A stretch of DNA of 13,985 bases, taken from the NCBI GenBank assembly GCA_050697275.1, contig JBOGZI010000097.1, forward strand, positions 1 through 13,985, in the 5' to 3' direction. This DNA is from JBOGZI01 sp050697275 (GTDB lineage Bacteria > Actinomycetota > Thermoleophilia > Solirubrobacterales > 70-9). The translations under genes were made by a program, and so were the position numbers. Position 1 is the stretch's first letter. Every line of letters begins with the position of its first letter. The notes beneath the pieces are model-generated. The model worked only from the letters and a program-made list of their open reading frames with translations. It searched no databases and was not told where the DNA came from. Shown here in pieces: positions 1-8,631 of the stretch.

Positions 1-823
1 GGCAGAAGGCGACGTCGCCGTCCACCGGGGTGAAGGTGGGATCGACCGCGCGGGCGATGCCGGCGGTCGCGGCCCGAGCGACCATGCCGCAGCCGCGCTT
101 GTCGAGCGCCGCGTCGGTGCAGACGCAGACCAGCGTCGTGTTCCCCTCGGGGACCTTGAACTCGGGCGGCTGGTCCATCGCCACCATCAGCTCGGCGCCG
201 CGCACCATCTCGCCGCTCTCATTCCGAGGGCCGGCCAGCACCGATCCGTCCTCGTCGATCACGTCCCCCGCGGCGTTGACGGCCGCGACCGCGGCGACCG
301 TCTCGCCTGCCCCGGTGCGAACCGCCGCGTAGCCGACCCCGCCCGCCGAGCCGCGCTCCCGGCCCAGGGTCTTCGCAACGGTGGCGCCGCAGCCGACCCC
401 GACGGCCCCCCGCTCCGGCACCCCACCGGCGGCGGCCTCGCAGGCCGCGTACCCCTCCTCCGGACCCGGCCTCGCCTTCGGGTCGCCGCTCGCCAGGTCG
501 TAGATCACCGCCGTCGGCACCAGCGGCACGCGGCCGGCGGGCGTCCAGTAGCCCACCTCGTGCTCCTCTAGCCAACGCGCCACCCCGTCCGCCGCCGCCA
601 GCCCGAAGGCGCTGCCGCCCGTGAGTAGCACGGCGCTCGCCTCCTCGGAGCGCGACAAGGGGCTGAGCGTGTCCGTCTCGCGGGTGCCGGGCCCGCCGCC
701 CTGGACCCAGACCCCGCCGGTCGTCCCCGGCGGCGGGATCACCACCGTGCAGCCGGTGCGCCCCTCGGGATCGGACCAGTGTCCGGTCGAGAACCCGTCC
801 GGCGGCGGGGCTGGATTGCTCAT
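1..823 (-). CDS. P1-family (DmpA/NylC-type) peptidase, C-terminus cut off by window edge
   Basis: The frame gives 274 residues and then runs off the window. Family hallmarks visible: GGGPGTRETDTL (residues 42-53), LTGGSAFGLAAADGV (67-81) and EGNTTLVCVCTDAALDK (226-242). In this N-terminal-nucleophile family the precursor cleaves itself, and the new N-terminal Thr or Ser is the nucleophile. The Asn228-Thr229 pair resembles the Asn/Thr cleavage site of nylon hydrolase NylC more than the Gly-Ser site of DmpA. Family members act as aminopeptidases or cyclic-amide/oligomer hydrolases; the substrate here cannot be read from sequence. The missing end is probably about 40-60 residues, judged from usual family length. 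The ATG overlaps the mutM stop in an ATGA, so translation is probably coupled to mutM. A cytoplasmic location is likely, since no signal peptide is seen. Family assignment is secure; specificity is unknown. Confidence 0.9.
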   Translation of the reverse strand, partial: MSNPAPPPDGFSTGHWSDPEGRTGCTVVIPPPGTTGGVWVQGGGPGTRETDTLSPLSRSEEASAVLLTGGSAFGLAAADGVARWLEEHEVGYWTPAGRVPLVPTAVIYDLASGDPKARPGPEEGYAACEAAAGGVPERGAVGVGCGATVAKTLGRERGSAGGVGYAAVRTGAGETVAAVAAVNAAGDVIDEDGSVLAGPRNESGEMVRGAELMVAMDQPPEFKVPEGNTTLVCVCTDAALDKRGCGMVARAATAGIARAVDPTFTPVDGDVAFC

Positions 824-1803
824 TTGGCCGCCGCCCCGGATCGCTGGGTGCGAACCCGCTTGGAGCTGGCTTGGCCTCTCGTGCTCTTCCTCCTCCTCGG
901 CCGGCGCCGCAGGCGGACCTGGCAGCCGGGGCAGTAGTAGGTGGAGCGGCCGGCGACGACGATCCGCTCGATCTCCGTTCCGCAGCGCGGGCAGGGCTCG
1001 CCCTCGCGGGTATGGACCATGAACTCTTCCTGCATCGCCCCCTTCTCGCCCCAGGCGTCGCGATAGTCGTCGATGCTCGAGCCGCGATGGGCCAGCGCGA
1101 GCTCGAGCGCGTCCCTGATCCCCTCGACCAGCCGCTCGCAGTGCTCCGGCTTCATCGATCCCGCCGGCGAGAGCGGGTGGAGCTCAGCGCGCCAGAGCGC
1201 CTCGTCCGCGTAGATGTTGCCTATCCCGGCGATCCCCGACTGGGTCAGCAGGAAGGACTTGAGCGGGGCGGTGCGATCCGCCGCCAGGTGGCAGAGGGCC
1301 TCGGGCGTCAGCTCGTCGGAGAGCGGCTCGATGCCGAGGCGGGCGGCGAGATAGGCGTCGGTCTCCTCCTCGCCCTCCAGCAGCACGGCCTGTCCGAAGC
1401 GACGGACGTCGGTGAACAGCAGTTCCCTACCGTCGTCGAGGACGAGGCGGGCGCGCAGGTGGCGGAGCTCGGGATGCGACTCGTACAGCCGCGGCCCCCC
1501 GAGCCGGTCGCTCTCCATCAGGTCGGCGACCGCCCCGTCGCCGTCGGCGGCGCGCAGCAGCAGGTTGCCCGTCATCCGCAGGTGAAGCGCCAGCGTCAGC
1601 TCGCCCTCAAGCCCCAGCAGCAGGTACTTACCGCGACGGCGAACGGACCCGATGGTCCGTCCCGCGAGCCGGCGTGCGATCGGCCCCGGGTCCTCCGGCC
1701 TGGTGAGGCGCGGGTCGAGGAGCTCGGTACGCTCGATCCGCCGGCCGACCACCTCGGGCTCGAGCTGGCGCCGAACCGTCTCGACCTCGGGCAGCTCGGG
1801 CAT
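820..1803 (-). CDS. mutM: Formamidopyrimidine-DNA glycosylase (Fpg/MutM)
   Basis: Bifunctional base-excision repair enzyme that removes 8-oxoguanine and formamidopyrimidines and nicks the abasic site. It starts MPELPEVETV, with the catalytic Pro after Met (Schiff-base nucleophile) and Glu3. Lys59 (GKYLL) is the hairpin lysine. Met77 and the RRF at 134-136 match the residues that fill the gap left by the flipped base. The helix-two-turn-helix is at about 182-204 (QSGIAGIGNIYADEALW). The zinc finger uses Cys271, Cys274, Cys291 and Cys294, with Arg285 at its tip. The protein has 327 residues against a usual 270-290; the excess is an Arg/Lys-rich tail from about 296. The start is fixed by the N-terminal proline. 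A GGAGG lies only 2 nt upstream, and a TAGCCT lies 7 nt before the ATG, so a leaderless start is also possible. It lies 61 bp after xerD and overlaps the next gene by 4 bp. Confidence 0.96.
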   Translation of the reverse strand: MPELPEVETVRRQLEPEVVGRRIERTELLDPRLTRPEDPGPIARRLAGRTIGSVRRRGKYLLLGLEGELTLALHLRMTGNLLLRAADGDGAVADLMESDRLGGPRLYESHPELRHLRARLVLDDGRELLFTDVRRFGQAVLLEGEEETDAYLAARLGIEPLSDELTPEALCHLAADRTAPLKSFLLTQSGIAGIGNIYADEALWRAELHPLSPAGSMKPEHCERLVEGIRDALELALAHRGSSIDDYRDAWGEKGAMQEEFMVHTREGEPCPRCGTEIERIVVAGRSTYYCPGCQVRLRRRPRRRKSTRGQASSKRVRTQRSGAAAK

Positions 1804-1864
1804 GGCCTCCAGGCTAGCTGGGGGACTGCATCAGGCCGACGCGTCGCCCCTGGTCAGACCCCGC

Positions 1865-2842
1865 CTACGTCGGCGTACGCTTGGCGTGCGCTCGGGGGTG
1901 CGCCTTGAAGTAGGCCTGCTTCAGCTCCTCGCCCGAGAGGTGCGTGTAGAGCTGCGTCGTCGAGAGATCCGCGTGGCCGAGCATCTCCAGGACCGAGCGC
2001 AGGTCGCAGCCGCCGGCGAGCAGATGGGTGGCGAAGGAATGGCGGAGCGTATGGGGGCTCATCCGCCCGTCGAGCCCGGCCGCCTTCGCGTGGCGCAGGA
2101 CGATCTTGTAGAGGCCTTGGCGCGTCAGGGGGCCGCCGCGGAAGTTGAGGAAGAGCTTGCCCTCCTCGGGCGAGCGGGCAAGGGCCGGCCTGCCGGAGCG
2201 CAGGTAGACGCGGACCGCCGCGATCGCGCTGGCGCCGACCGGGACGAGGCGCTCCTTCGACCCCTTGCCGCGGGCCCGCAGCACCCCCTGGTCCAGATCC
2301 ACGTCCCCGACCTCGAGCGAGATCGCCTCCGAGGCGCGCAGCCCGGAGGCATACATCAGCTCGAGGAGGGCGCGGTCGCGCACGTCGGTCGGCTCGTCCC
2401 CGCGCGGCTGGGTGAGCAGGCGCTGGACCTCCGCGTGGCTGAGAACCTCGGGCAGCTTCTTCCCCCGCTGCGGGGTCTCGAGGCGGGCGGCGGGGTCGTC
2501 CTCGACCAGGTCCTCGCGCCGCAGGTGCCGGTAGAAGGAGCGCAGGCAGGCCGCCTTGCGATGGATCGTCGCGGTCGAGCAGGGGGCGCGACCGTTGCCG
2601 TCGCCCTCTGCGAGCCCGGCGAGGAAGTCGGAGAGGTCGGCGGCCGTCGCGGTGCCCGCCTCCCGGTCACGCTCGGCGAGGAACCGCCCCAGCTGGAGCA
2701 GGTCGGTGCGGTAGGCGGCGAGCGTGTTGCGCGAGAGCCCCCGCTCGAACTCGAGGTAGGCGAGGAAGTCGAGCACCAGCGCCTCGAAACGAGGCGATGG
2801 CTGAACCTCGCCCTCCTCACGTGGGGGCGTGGCAATGGCCAT
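1865..2842 (-). CDS. xerD: Site-specific tyrosine recombinase XerD
   Basis: Tyrosine recombinase that, with a XerC partner and FtsK, resolves chromosome dimers at dif sites near the division septum. The 325 residues are of normal length. The N-terminal SAM-like DNA-binding domain (about 20-108) contains the typical FLAYLEFERGLSRNTLAAY. The catalytic domain keeps the full set: Arg169 (ASGLRASE), Lys193 (GKGSKERLVP), His264 and Arg267 (HTLRHSFATHLL), His290 (LGHADLSTTQ) and nucleophile Tyr299. The chromosomal setting beside a NUDIX gene in the recN-pyrG block, with no integrase-type neighbours or att-like repeats seen, argues for housekeeping XerD and not a phage integrase. XerC cannot be formally excluded from one paralogue. 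The ATG at 2842 has no clear Shine-Dalgarno sequence. The gene is divergent from the reductase-like gene across 113 bp. Confidence 0.94.
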   Translation of the reverse strand: MAIATPPREEGEVQPSPRFEALVLDFLAYLEFERGLSRNTLAAYRTDLLQLGRFLAERDREAGTATAADLSDFLAGLAEGDGNGRAPCSTATIHRKAACLRSFYRHLRREDLVEDDPAARLETPQRGKKLPEVLSHAEVQRLLTQPRGDEPTDVRDRALLELMYASGLRASEAISLEVGDVDLDQGVLRARGKGSKERLVPVGASAIAAVRVYLRSGRPALARSPEEGKLFLNFRGGPLTRQGLYKIVLRHAKAAGLDGRMSPHTLRHSFATHLLAGGCDLRSVLEMLGHADLSTTQLYTHLSGEELKQAYFKAHPRAHAKRTPT

Positions 2843-2955
2843 ACACGTCTATTCCGCAAGACTGCCCCGGTCCCTGCGTGGAGCTCGAGCCCGCCGATGA
2901 GTCTCGGCGTCAGCTCGGGTCCCAACTCCAGACACTCGACGCGAAGGAGATCAGG
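2843..2955. other. Divergent spacer between xerD and the reductase-like gene
   Basis: This 113-bp spacer must hold the promoters of both divergent genes unless they lie inside the neighbouring coding sequences. I see the plus-strand ribosome binding site at its right end but no convincing -35/-10 pair on either strand. An open frame continuous with the plus-strand gene crosses the spacer into xerD, but its translation has no similarity to the family and it lacks a ribosome binding site. Confidence 0.4.
2944..2949 (+). promoter_or_regulatory. Ribosome binding site that sets the start of the reductase-like gene
   Basis: AAGGAG lies 6 nt before the ATG at 2956. It selects this ATG over an in-frame start far upstream at 2797 that would overlap xerD. 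The resulting N-terminus (MGRIVVTEFISLDG) is exactly where this family begins. Confidence 0.8.
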
Positions 2956-3546
2956 ATGGGAAGGATCGTGGTGACCGAGTTCATCTCTCTGGACGGGGTG
3001 ATGCAGGCTCCGGGCGGCGAGAAGTTCAAGTATGAGGGCTGGACGTTTGAGTTCGACCGCGGCGACGACGGCAACCAGTTCAAGCTCGACGAGGTCCTCG
3101 AGGCCGACGCGCACCTGCTCGGCAAGAAGACCTACGAGAGCTTCGCGGGCGCCTGGCCCGAGCGCGAGAACGCCCCGGGGGATATGGCCAAGTTCGCAAA
3201 GAAGCTCAGGGACGACCCGAAGTACGTGGTCTCGACCACGCTCAGGGATCCAGGGTGGGAGAACGTCACCGTGCTCGACGGCGGCGACGCCACCGCCCAG
3301 GTGACGAAGCTGAAGGACGAGGTCGACGGCACGATCCTGGTCGCCGGCAGCCGCCGGCTCGTCCAGGAGCTGCTCGACAGCGATCTGGTCGACCAGATCA
3401 ACCTGATGGTCTTCCCGGTCGCGCTCGGCACCGGCGACCGGATGTTCGGCGAGATGGACGACCTCAAGACGTTCAAGCTGATCGAGTCCAAGCCCGTCGG
3501 CTCGGACGGCGTCCTCGTCCACAAGTTCGAACGCGTCACGGACTAG
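2956..3546 (+). CDS. Dihydrofolate reductase-fold (RibD C-terminal domain) family protein
   Basis: A 196-residue protein of the COG0262/RibD_C type, a fold that binds NADPH. Visible family motifs: SLDGVMQAP (11-19), LLGKKTYESF (54-63), the dinucleotide-binding stretch TILVAGSRRLVQELL (126-140) and LVDQINLMVFPVALGTG (144-160). Most free-standing members have no assigned substrate and should not be called folate enzymes or riboflavin enzymes without proof; no rib or fol genes are nearby. It is one of only two plus-strand genes in an otherwise minus-strand block. Lysine (about 15) exceeds arginine (about 9), the reverse of its neighbours, which may hint at acquisition by transfer. Its stop shares a CTAG with the NUDIX stop on the other strand. 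It is probably expressed from its own promoter in the divergent spacer. Confidence 0.88.
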   Translation: MGRIVVTEFISLDGVMQAPGGEKFKYEGWTFEFDRGDDGNQFKLDEVLEADAHLLGKKTYESFAGAWPERENAPGDMAKFAKKLRDDPKYVVSTTLRDPGWENVTVLDGGDATAQVTKLKDEVDGTILVAGSRRLVQELLDSDLVDQINLMVFPVALGTGDRMFGEMDDLKTFKLIESKPVGSDGVLVHKFERVTD

Positions 3547-4082
3547 CGGAGCAGGTCCTTCAGCATCAGCAGGCCTACCAGCGACTTGCCGTCGCGGCAA
3601 CGCGCGATTGCGTGGTCGAGCTCCGAGAGCGGCACCTCGACGATCTCTGTCCGCTCCTCCGCATCGGGACCGCCGTCCGTGTCGTAGAGCTCGGTGGCGA
3701 GGAAGAGGTGGATCACCTCGGTCGCGAATCCCGGGCTGGCGTAGAAGGACTTCAGCTCCCGCCAGTCGCCTGCCGACTTGCCGACCTCCTCGGCGAGCTC
3801 GCGCTGCGCGCACTCGAGCGGAGTCTCCTCGTCGCGGTCGAGCTTGCCCGCCGGGAGCTCGAGCAGCGCCGGTTCCTCCACCGGCTCCCGGGGCTGCTCG
3901 ACCATGTAGAGGACCTTCCCGTCGTGGGCGGTCACGGCGACCGCCCCGGGATGTACCACCACCTGCCGCTCGGCGGTGCTGCCGTCCGGATACTGGAAGG
4001 TGTCCATGCGGACCGAGGCGATCGGGCCGCGGTAGACGAGCTTGCCGCCCACCTTCTTCAGATCGGGCTGCTCCTCGCTCAC
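3543..4082 (-). CDS. NUDIX hydrolase, probably ADP-ribose pyrophosphatase
   Basis: A 179-residue NUDIX protein that would hydrolyse a nucleoside diphosphate linked to another moiety. The NUDIX box runs from about 79 to 101: ELPAGKLDRDEE, then RELAEEVG, with the metal-binding glutamates Glu95, Glu98 and Glu99. The stretch between the first Gly and Glu is one residue longer than the textbook box, a variant found among ADP-ribose pyrophosphatases. The preceding EQPREPVEEPALLELPAGK and the later SPGFATEVIHLFLA are typical of the ADP-sugar group. Position also fits: the M. tuberculosis gene between pyrG and xerD is an ADP-ribose pyrophosphatase. The start is GTG at 4082, overlapping the DUF3866 stop in a GTGA, with AGGAG 7 nt upstream. 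Substrate choice within the ADP-sugar group is inferred. Confidence 0.9.
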   Translation of the reverse strand: MSEEQPDLKKVGGKLVYRGPIASVRMDTFQYPDGSTAERQVVVHPGAVAVTAHDGKVLYMVEQPREPVEEPALLELPAGKLDRDEETPLECAQRELAEEVGKSAGDWRELKSFYASPGFATEVIHLFLATELYDTDGGPDAEERTEIVEVPLSELDHAIARCRDGKSLVGLLMLKDLLR

Positions 4083-5149
4083 CTTCGCACTCCTACCCTC
4101 GCCGACGCCGCCAACGCGTCACCGGCCGCCAGCGCGGCGGCGAAGAAGAGACGGTCCTCGGCGAGCTCGCGGCCCATGGTCGTGGTCGGGAGCCCGCTCG
4201 CCGCATAGCCGTCGAGCGCCACCTCGCGGACCCAGACGTCGTGCCGGCCGCCGCAGGCCTCGCGCAGGCGGTCGAGCGGCGTCTCTCCCGCCCCGTACTC
4301 GCCGGTGGGCCAGAGCTCGTCATCGACCTCCGGCACCGGCACCCGCACCCCGCCCAGCAGCAGGCGGAGCACCGCCTCGGTGTGGTGGCTGAGGCCTCGG
4401 TGCCGCTCCCTCTCATCGCCCGCCGAGAGGCGCGGCGCGACCAGCGTCTCCAGGCCGAGCGCCAGCGAGGCGTGGGCCGTGTCGAGCGCGGCCATGCCGC
4501 CGTGGCCGTAGAGCGTCGCCGAGCCCAGTATCCCTGGGCCAGGACCGGCCACGATCGCGTCCCAGCCGAGCGACTCGGCGCCGGCGTGAAGGGCGCCGAC
4601 CACGCCGATCGCCTCGCGCTCGCCTCCGTGGGCGGGCCCGGCGCTGACGTGCTCCGTGAGCAGCTCGCGGCGGCGAAGCTCGGCGACGTCCCGCGAGAGC
4701 GCGCCGGGCAGTGCCCCGCCCGCCGTCTGCACGAAGCCGAGCCGCAGGCCGGGCGCCGCCTGCGCCGCCGCCCAGGCGGCGGGGGCGAGCTGTCCGTGCA
4801 GGAAGAGCACCAGGACCGGTATCGCCCGGAGGGAGGCGCCTTCGGTGCCGTCGCCGTTGGGCACCTCGACTGGATCAACCGGGTGCTGGAGCGAGGTGTA
4901 GTTGAGCTTCATCACGTGGGCGCCCGACGCGCCCGGCGCCTCGAGACCCCGGGTCAGGTTGACGTGGACCACGTCGAAGCCCCCCGAGCCGAGCTCGAGG
5001 TCGAGCGCCTCGGTGTTGAGCACGACCTCGTCGCCCTCGCGCACCTCGCCCACCATTCCCTCGTCCGCCCAGGCGCGGCGCTCCTCGCCGCCGACCTCGA
5101 CGGTGAGCGGGTCGGTCGCGGTCACCGTCCCCCGCCGCAGCTTCAACAT
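4079..5149 (-). CDS. DUF3866 family protein
   Basis: A 356-residue protein that I recognise as DUF3866, a family without a known activity. It begins with a small beta-rich segment (MLKLRRGTVT, and the GDEVVLNT stretch at 39-46) and continues with VHVNLTRGLEAPGASGAHVMKLNYTSLQHP split around 61-90. A hydrophobic strand follows at about 110-118 (IPVLVLFLHG), then AGPGPGILGSATLYGHGG (201-218) and RGLSHHTEAVL (251-261). The glycine-rich motifs and repeated histidines (His216, His255, His256) could form a ligand or metal site, but that is a guess. No signal peptide or clear membrane helix is seen. It lies 22 bp after the M20 peptidase and overlaps the NUDIX gene by 4 bp, so the three are probably co-expressed. 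Base composition is like the neighbours. Confidence 0.82.
   Translation of the reverse strand: MLKLRRGTVTATDPLTVEVGGEERRAWADEGMVGEVREGDEVVLNTEALDLELGSGGFDVVHVNLTRGLEAPGASGAHVMKLNYTSLQHPVDPVEVPNGDGTEGASLRAIPVLVLFLHGQLAPAAWAAAQAAPGLRLGFVQTAGGALPGALSRDVAELRRRELLTEHVSAGPAHGGEREAIGVVGALHAGAESLGWDAIVAGPGPGILGSATLYGHGGMAALDTAHASLALGLETLVAPRLSAGDERERHRGLSHHTEAVLRLLLGGVRVPVPEVDDELWPTGEYGAGETPLDRLREACGGRHDVWVREVALDGYAASGLPTTTMGRELAEDRLFFAAALAAGDALAASARVGVRR
4090..4094 (-). promoter_or_regulatory. Ribosome binding site of the NUDIX gene inside DUF3866
   Basis: On the minus strand AGGAG lies 7 nt before the GTG at 4082, within the last codons of DUF3866. It supports the GTG as the true start, so the 4-bp GTGA overlap is real and not an annotation artefact. 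Confidence 0.65.
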
Positions 5150-5171
5150 GCGCTTCTCGCTGCTTCCATGA

Positions 5172-6299
5172 TCAGGCTTCCTGCTCGGGCCTCGCGCTCG
5201 CCTCCTCGATCACAGCCTCACACACTCCGAGCATCTCGGTGATCGCCGCGGCGCTGACGAGCTCGTCGGGGGTGTGGTTGGCCTCGGTGCCGTTGGCGAG
5301 CAGCACCGCGTCGTAGCCGGCGGGGACCAGCGCGTTCGCGTCGCTGCCACCGCCGGTGGCGACCAGCGCCGGCTCGTGCCCCCGTCGCCGCAGCGCCTCG
5401 GCGGCGACCGTGACCGCAGGCGCCTTGCGATCCAACCGGTAGCCGCGGAACATCTCGCTCACCTGGGCGTCGACGTCGCAGCCGTGCTCGCCCGCCCCCC
5501 AGGTGCAGGCGTCGACCATCTCGCCGATCACGGCGGCGGCGCGCTCGCCGTCGACGCTCCTCGCCTCCCCCAGGATCGTGCAGTGACCGGGGACGACGTT
5601 GGAGGCGGTGCCTCCCTCGATCATCCCGACGTTCGCGGTCGTCCCCTCGTCGATCCGCCCGAGCTTCATCCCGTTGACCGCCGCCGCCGCCGCCGCGATC
5701 GCGCTGTGCCCTTCCTCGGGATTGATCCCGGCGTGCGCCTCGTGGCCGTTGAAGGTGGCGACCAGCCGCTTGTAGGTGGGCGCCGCCACGATCACCTCCC
5801 CGATCGGCGTGGCGTGGTCCAGCACGAAGCCGAAGGGCGCCCGCAGGGACTCGATGTCGAGCTCCTTGGCGCCGCGCAGCCCGTCCTCCTCGGCCACGGT
5901 GAAGACGAGCTCGAGCCCGAGCGGCGCGGGCTCGCGAACGCGCCGCGCCGCCAGCTCCATCAGCACCGTCACCGCCGCCTTGTTGTCGGCGCCGAGGATG
6001 GTGTCGCCGCGGCTGCGGTAGACGCCGTTCTCCTCGGCGACCTCGATCGATCCTTCGTGGGGCACCGTGTCGAGGTGGGCGAAGAAGGCGAGCCAGCCCT
6101 CGCTCCGGCCCGGGACCCGCGCGATCAGGTTGCCCGCGCCGGCCCTCGCCGGGGCGGCCGAGTCGTCCTCGCTGACATCCACACCCATCTCCCGGAGCTC
6201 CTCCAGCACGGCGTCGGCAACCTCCCGCTCCTCCCCCGTCGGACTCGGGATCTCGCAGAGGCGAACGAAGCGGTCGAGCATGCGCTGCTCATCGGCCAC
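5172..6299 (-). CDS. M20-family metallopeptidase (PepT-like)
   Basis: A 375-residue two-zinc exopeptidase of the M20 family, closest in style to the tripeptidase-like COG2195 group. Metal and catalytic residues are all present: His75 and Asp77 (FFAHLDTVP), bridging Asp105 (GADNKAA), Glu137/Glu138 (AEEDG), Asp161 (FVLDHA) and His342 (ANHTPDE). The dimerisation lid is at about 178-290, with GHEAHAGINPEEGHSAI (185-201). It contains an alanine run (202-207) encoded by a GCG/CGG-rich triplet stretch. A cytoplasmic location is likely, since there is no leader. The best start is GTG at 6299; an in-frame ATG six codons later is possible, and neither has a strong Shine-Dalgarno. It precedes DUF3866 by 22 bp. 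Whether the substrate is a di- or tripeptide or an acylated amino acid cannot be told. Confidence 0.92.
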   Translation of the reverse strand: MADEQRMLDRFVRLCEIPSPTGEEREVADAVLEELREMGVDVSEDDSAAPARAGAGNLIARVPGRSEGWLAFFAHLDTVPHEGSIEVAEENGVYRSRGDTILGADNKAAVTVLMELAARRVREPAPLGLELVFTVAEEDGLRGAKELDIESLRAPFGFVLDHATPIGEVIVAAPTYKRLVATFNGHEAHAGINPEEGHSAIAAAAAAVNGMKLGRIDEGTTANVGMIEGGTASNVVPGHCTILGEARSVDGERAAAVIGEMVDACTWGAGEHGCDVDAQVSEMFRGYRLDRKAPAVTVAAEALRRRGHEPALVATGGGSDANALVPAGYDAVLLANGTEANHTPDELVSAAAITEMLGVCEAVIEEASARPEQEA

Positions 6300-6324
6300 G
6301 GGCGAAGGCTATTTCCTCGAGGGC

Positions 6325-6420
6325 GTGCCGAGCCGGCTACGTGCCGGTGGCGGACGCTTTAGCTGCCGCCGGGTGCCGAGCCGGCTACGCGCCGGTGGCG
6401 GGCGCTTTAGCTGCCGCCGG
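6325..6420. repeat. Two-copy 48-bp tandem repeat
   Basis: Copy 1 is 6325-6372 and copy 2 is 6373-6420, directly abutting, with only two differences (unit positions 18 and 30). A further 10 bases after copy 2 resemble the start of another unit with one mismatch. Each unit contains CCGGC-N5-GCCGG and a longer imperfect inverted repeat CCGGTGGC-N13-GCCGCCGG. Copy 2 covers the end and stop codon of the DUF6790-like gene. Because 48 is a multiple of three, copy 1 repeats the same frame, with its own stop at 6337-6339. No T-tract follows, so it is not a classical terminator. Confidence 0.9.
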
Positions 6421-6921
6421 GTCCCGAGCCTCCCCGGCGGCACGGTCGCCGCCGGCGCGCCGGTACAGGACGTAGAGGACCCAGCCCACCGCCGGCAGGA
6501 TGAAGTCGCTGTAGAGGACGATGCCGGTGTTGTCCGGGTCGTGGTTGTCGTTCACCTCGGCCTGGTAGATGTGGCCGTAGCCGTCGCCCCACCAGGAGAT
6601 CGAGATCGCGACCAGCACCGCGAGGATGAAGTTGCCGCGGAACCGGATGCACATCACGGCGATCGCGCCGATCGCGATGTCAGCCATCGCGTTCTCGAAC
6701 TGGAAGCCCCCGTCCCCCCTCGTGAAGCCGATCTCCTCGGCGATCTCTGGGCCGTCGAAGACGTGGAAGAGGCCTCCGACGATGTTGCCGACACCGATCG
6801 CGGCCACGATCCACCAGATCAGGTAGGTCTCCAGCTTCTTCGCCCGGTCCGCCCCCCTGTGGCGGAGGTTGTGGATCGTCGCCCCGATCAGCGCGACGGC
6901 GGGATAGGCCAGGAAGATCAC
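6385..6921 (-). CDS. Small multi-pass membrane protein, DUF6790-like
   Basis: A 178-residue integral membrane protein of unknown function. About five hydrophobic segments are visible: 1-18, 33-53, 79-92, 95-110 and 133-153. The segments NIVGGLFHVF (46-55), PEIAEEIGF (58-66), FQFENAMADIAIG (73-85) and WWGDGYGHIY (109-118) match the pattern of the DUF6790 family as I remember it (helix with HVF, then an IGW/IGF turn, then FQFE, and a later GD..GH). Conserved-looking polar residues inside helices (His53, Glu76, Asp112, His116) could matter for activity. The start is a GTG only 12 bp after the pyrG stop, without a clear ribosome binding site, so it probably rides on the pyrG transcript. The last 12 residues lie in the downstream repeat copy and are low complexity (Ala/Pro). 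Confidence 0.75.
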   Translation of the reverse strand: MIFLAYPAVALIGATIHNLRHRGADRAKKLETYLIWWIVAAIGVGNIVGGLFHVFDGPEIAEEIGFTRGDGGFQFENAMADIAIGAIAVMCIRFRGNFILAVLVAISISWWGDGYGHIYQAEVNDNHDPDNTGIVLYSDFILPAVGWVLYVLYRRAGGDRAAGEARDPAAAKAPATGA

Positions 6922-6933
6922 TGGCCGCGAACG

Positions 6934-8631
<1,698 letters not shown>

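Noticed and set aside
219..575. A 118-codon minus-strand frame within the first gene
   Set aside because: It is out of frame with the P1-peptidase reading, which carries all family motifs through the same bases; composition is Gly/Arg-rich noise.
1837..1846. Palindrome CGACGCGTCG between xerD and mutM as a terminator or operator
   Set aside because: Ten-base self-complementary GC-rich strings are frequent in this composition, there is no U-tract, and no second site is nearby.
1865..2842. Phage integrase or integron element
   Set aside because: The recombinase has XerD-like length and setting, and I see no att-like direct repeats, phage genes or cassette array near it.
2797..2955. Longer N-terminus for the reductase-like protein
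   Set aside because: It would overlap the xerD start, has no ribosome binding site, and the family N-terminus begins at the ATG at 2956, which has a good AAGGAG.
2356..3813. A 485-codon minus-strand open frame spanning the xerD/reductase junction
   Set aside because: Its parts are out-of-frame readings of NUDIX, the reductase-like gene and xerD; no family resemblance.
3608..5242. A 544-codon plus-strand open frame opposite NUDIX and DUF3866
   Set aside because: Arg/Pro/Ala-rich without any domain pattern; both minus-strand genes under it are well supported.
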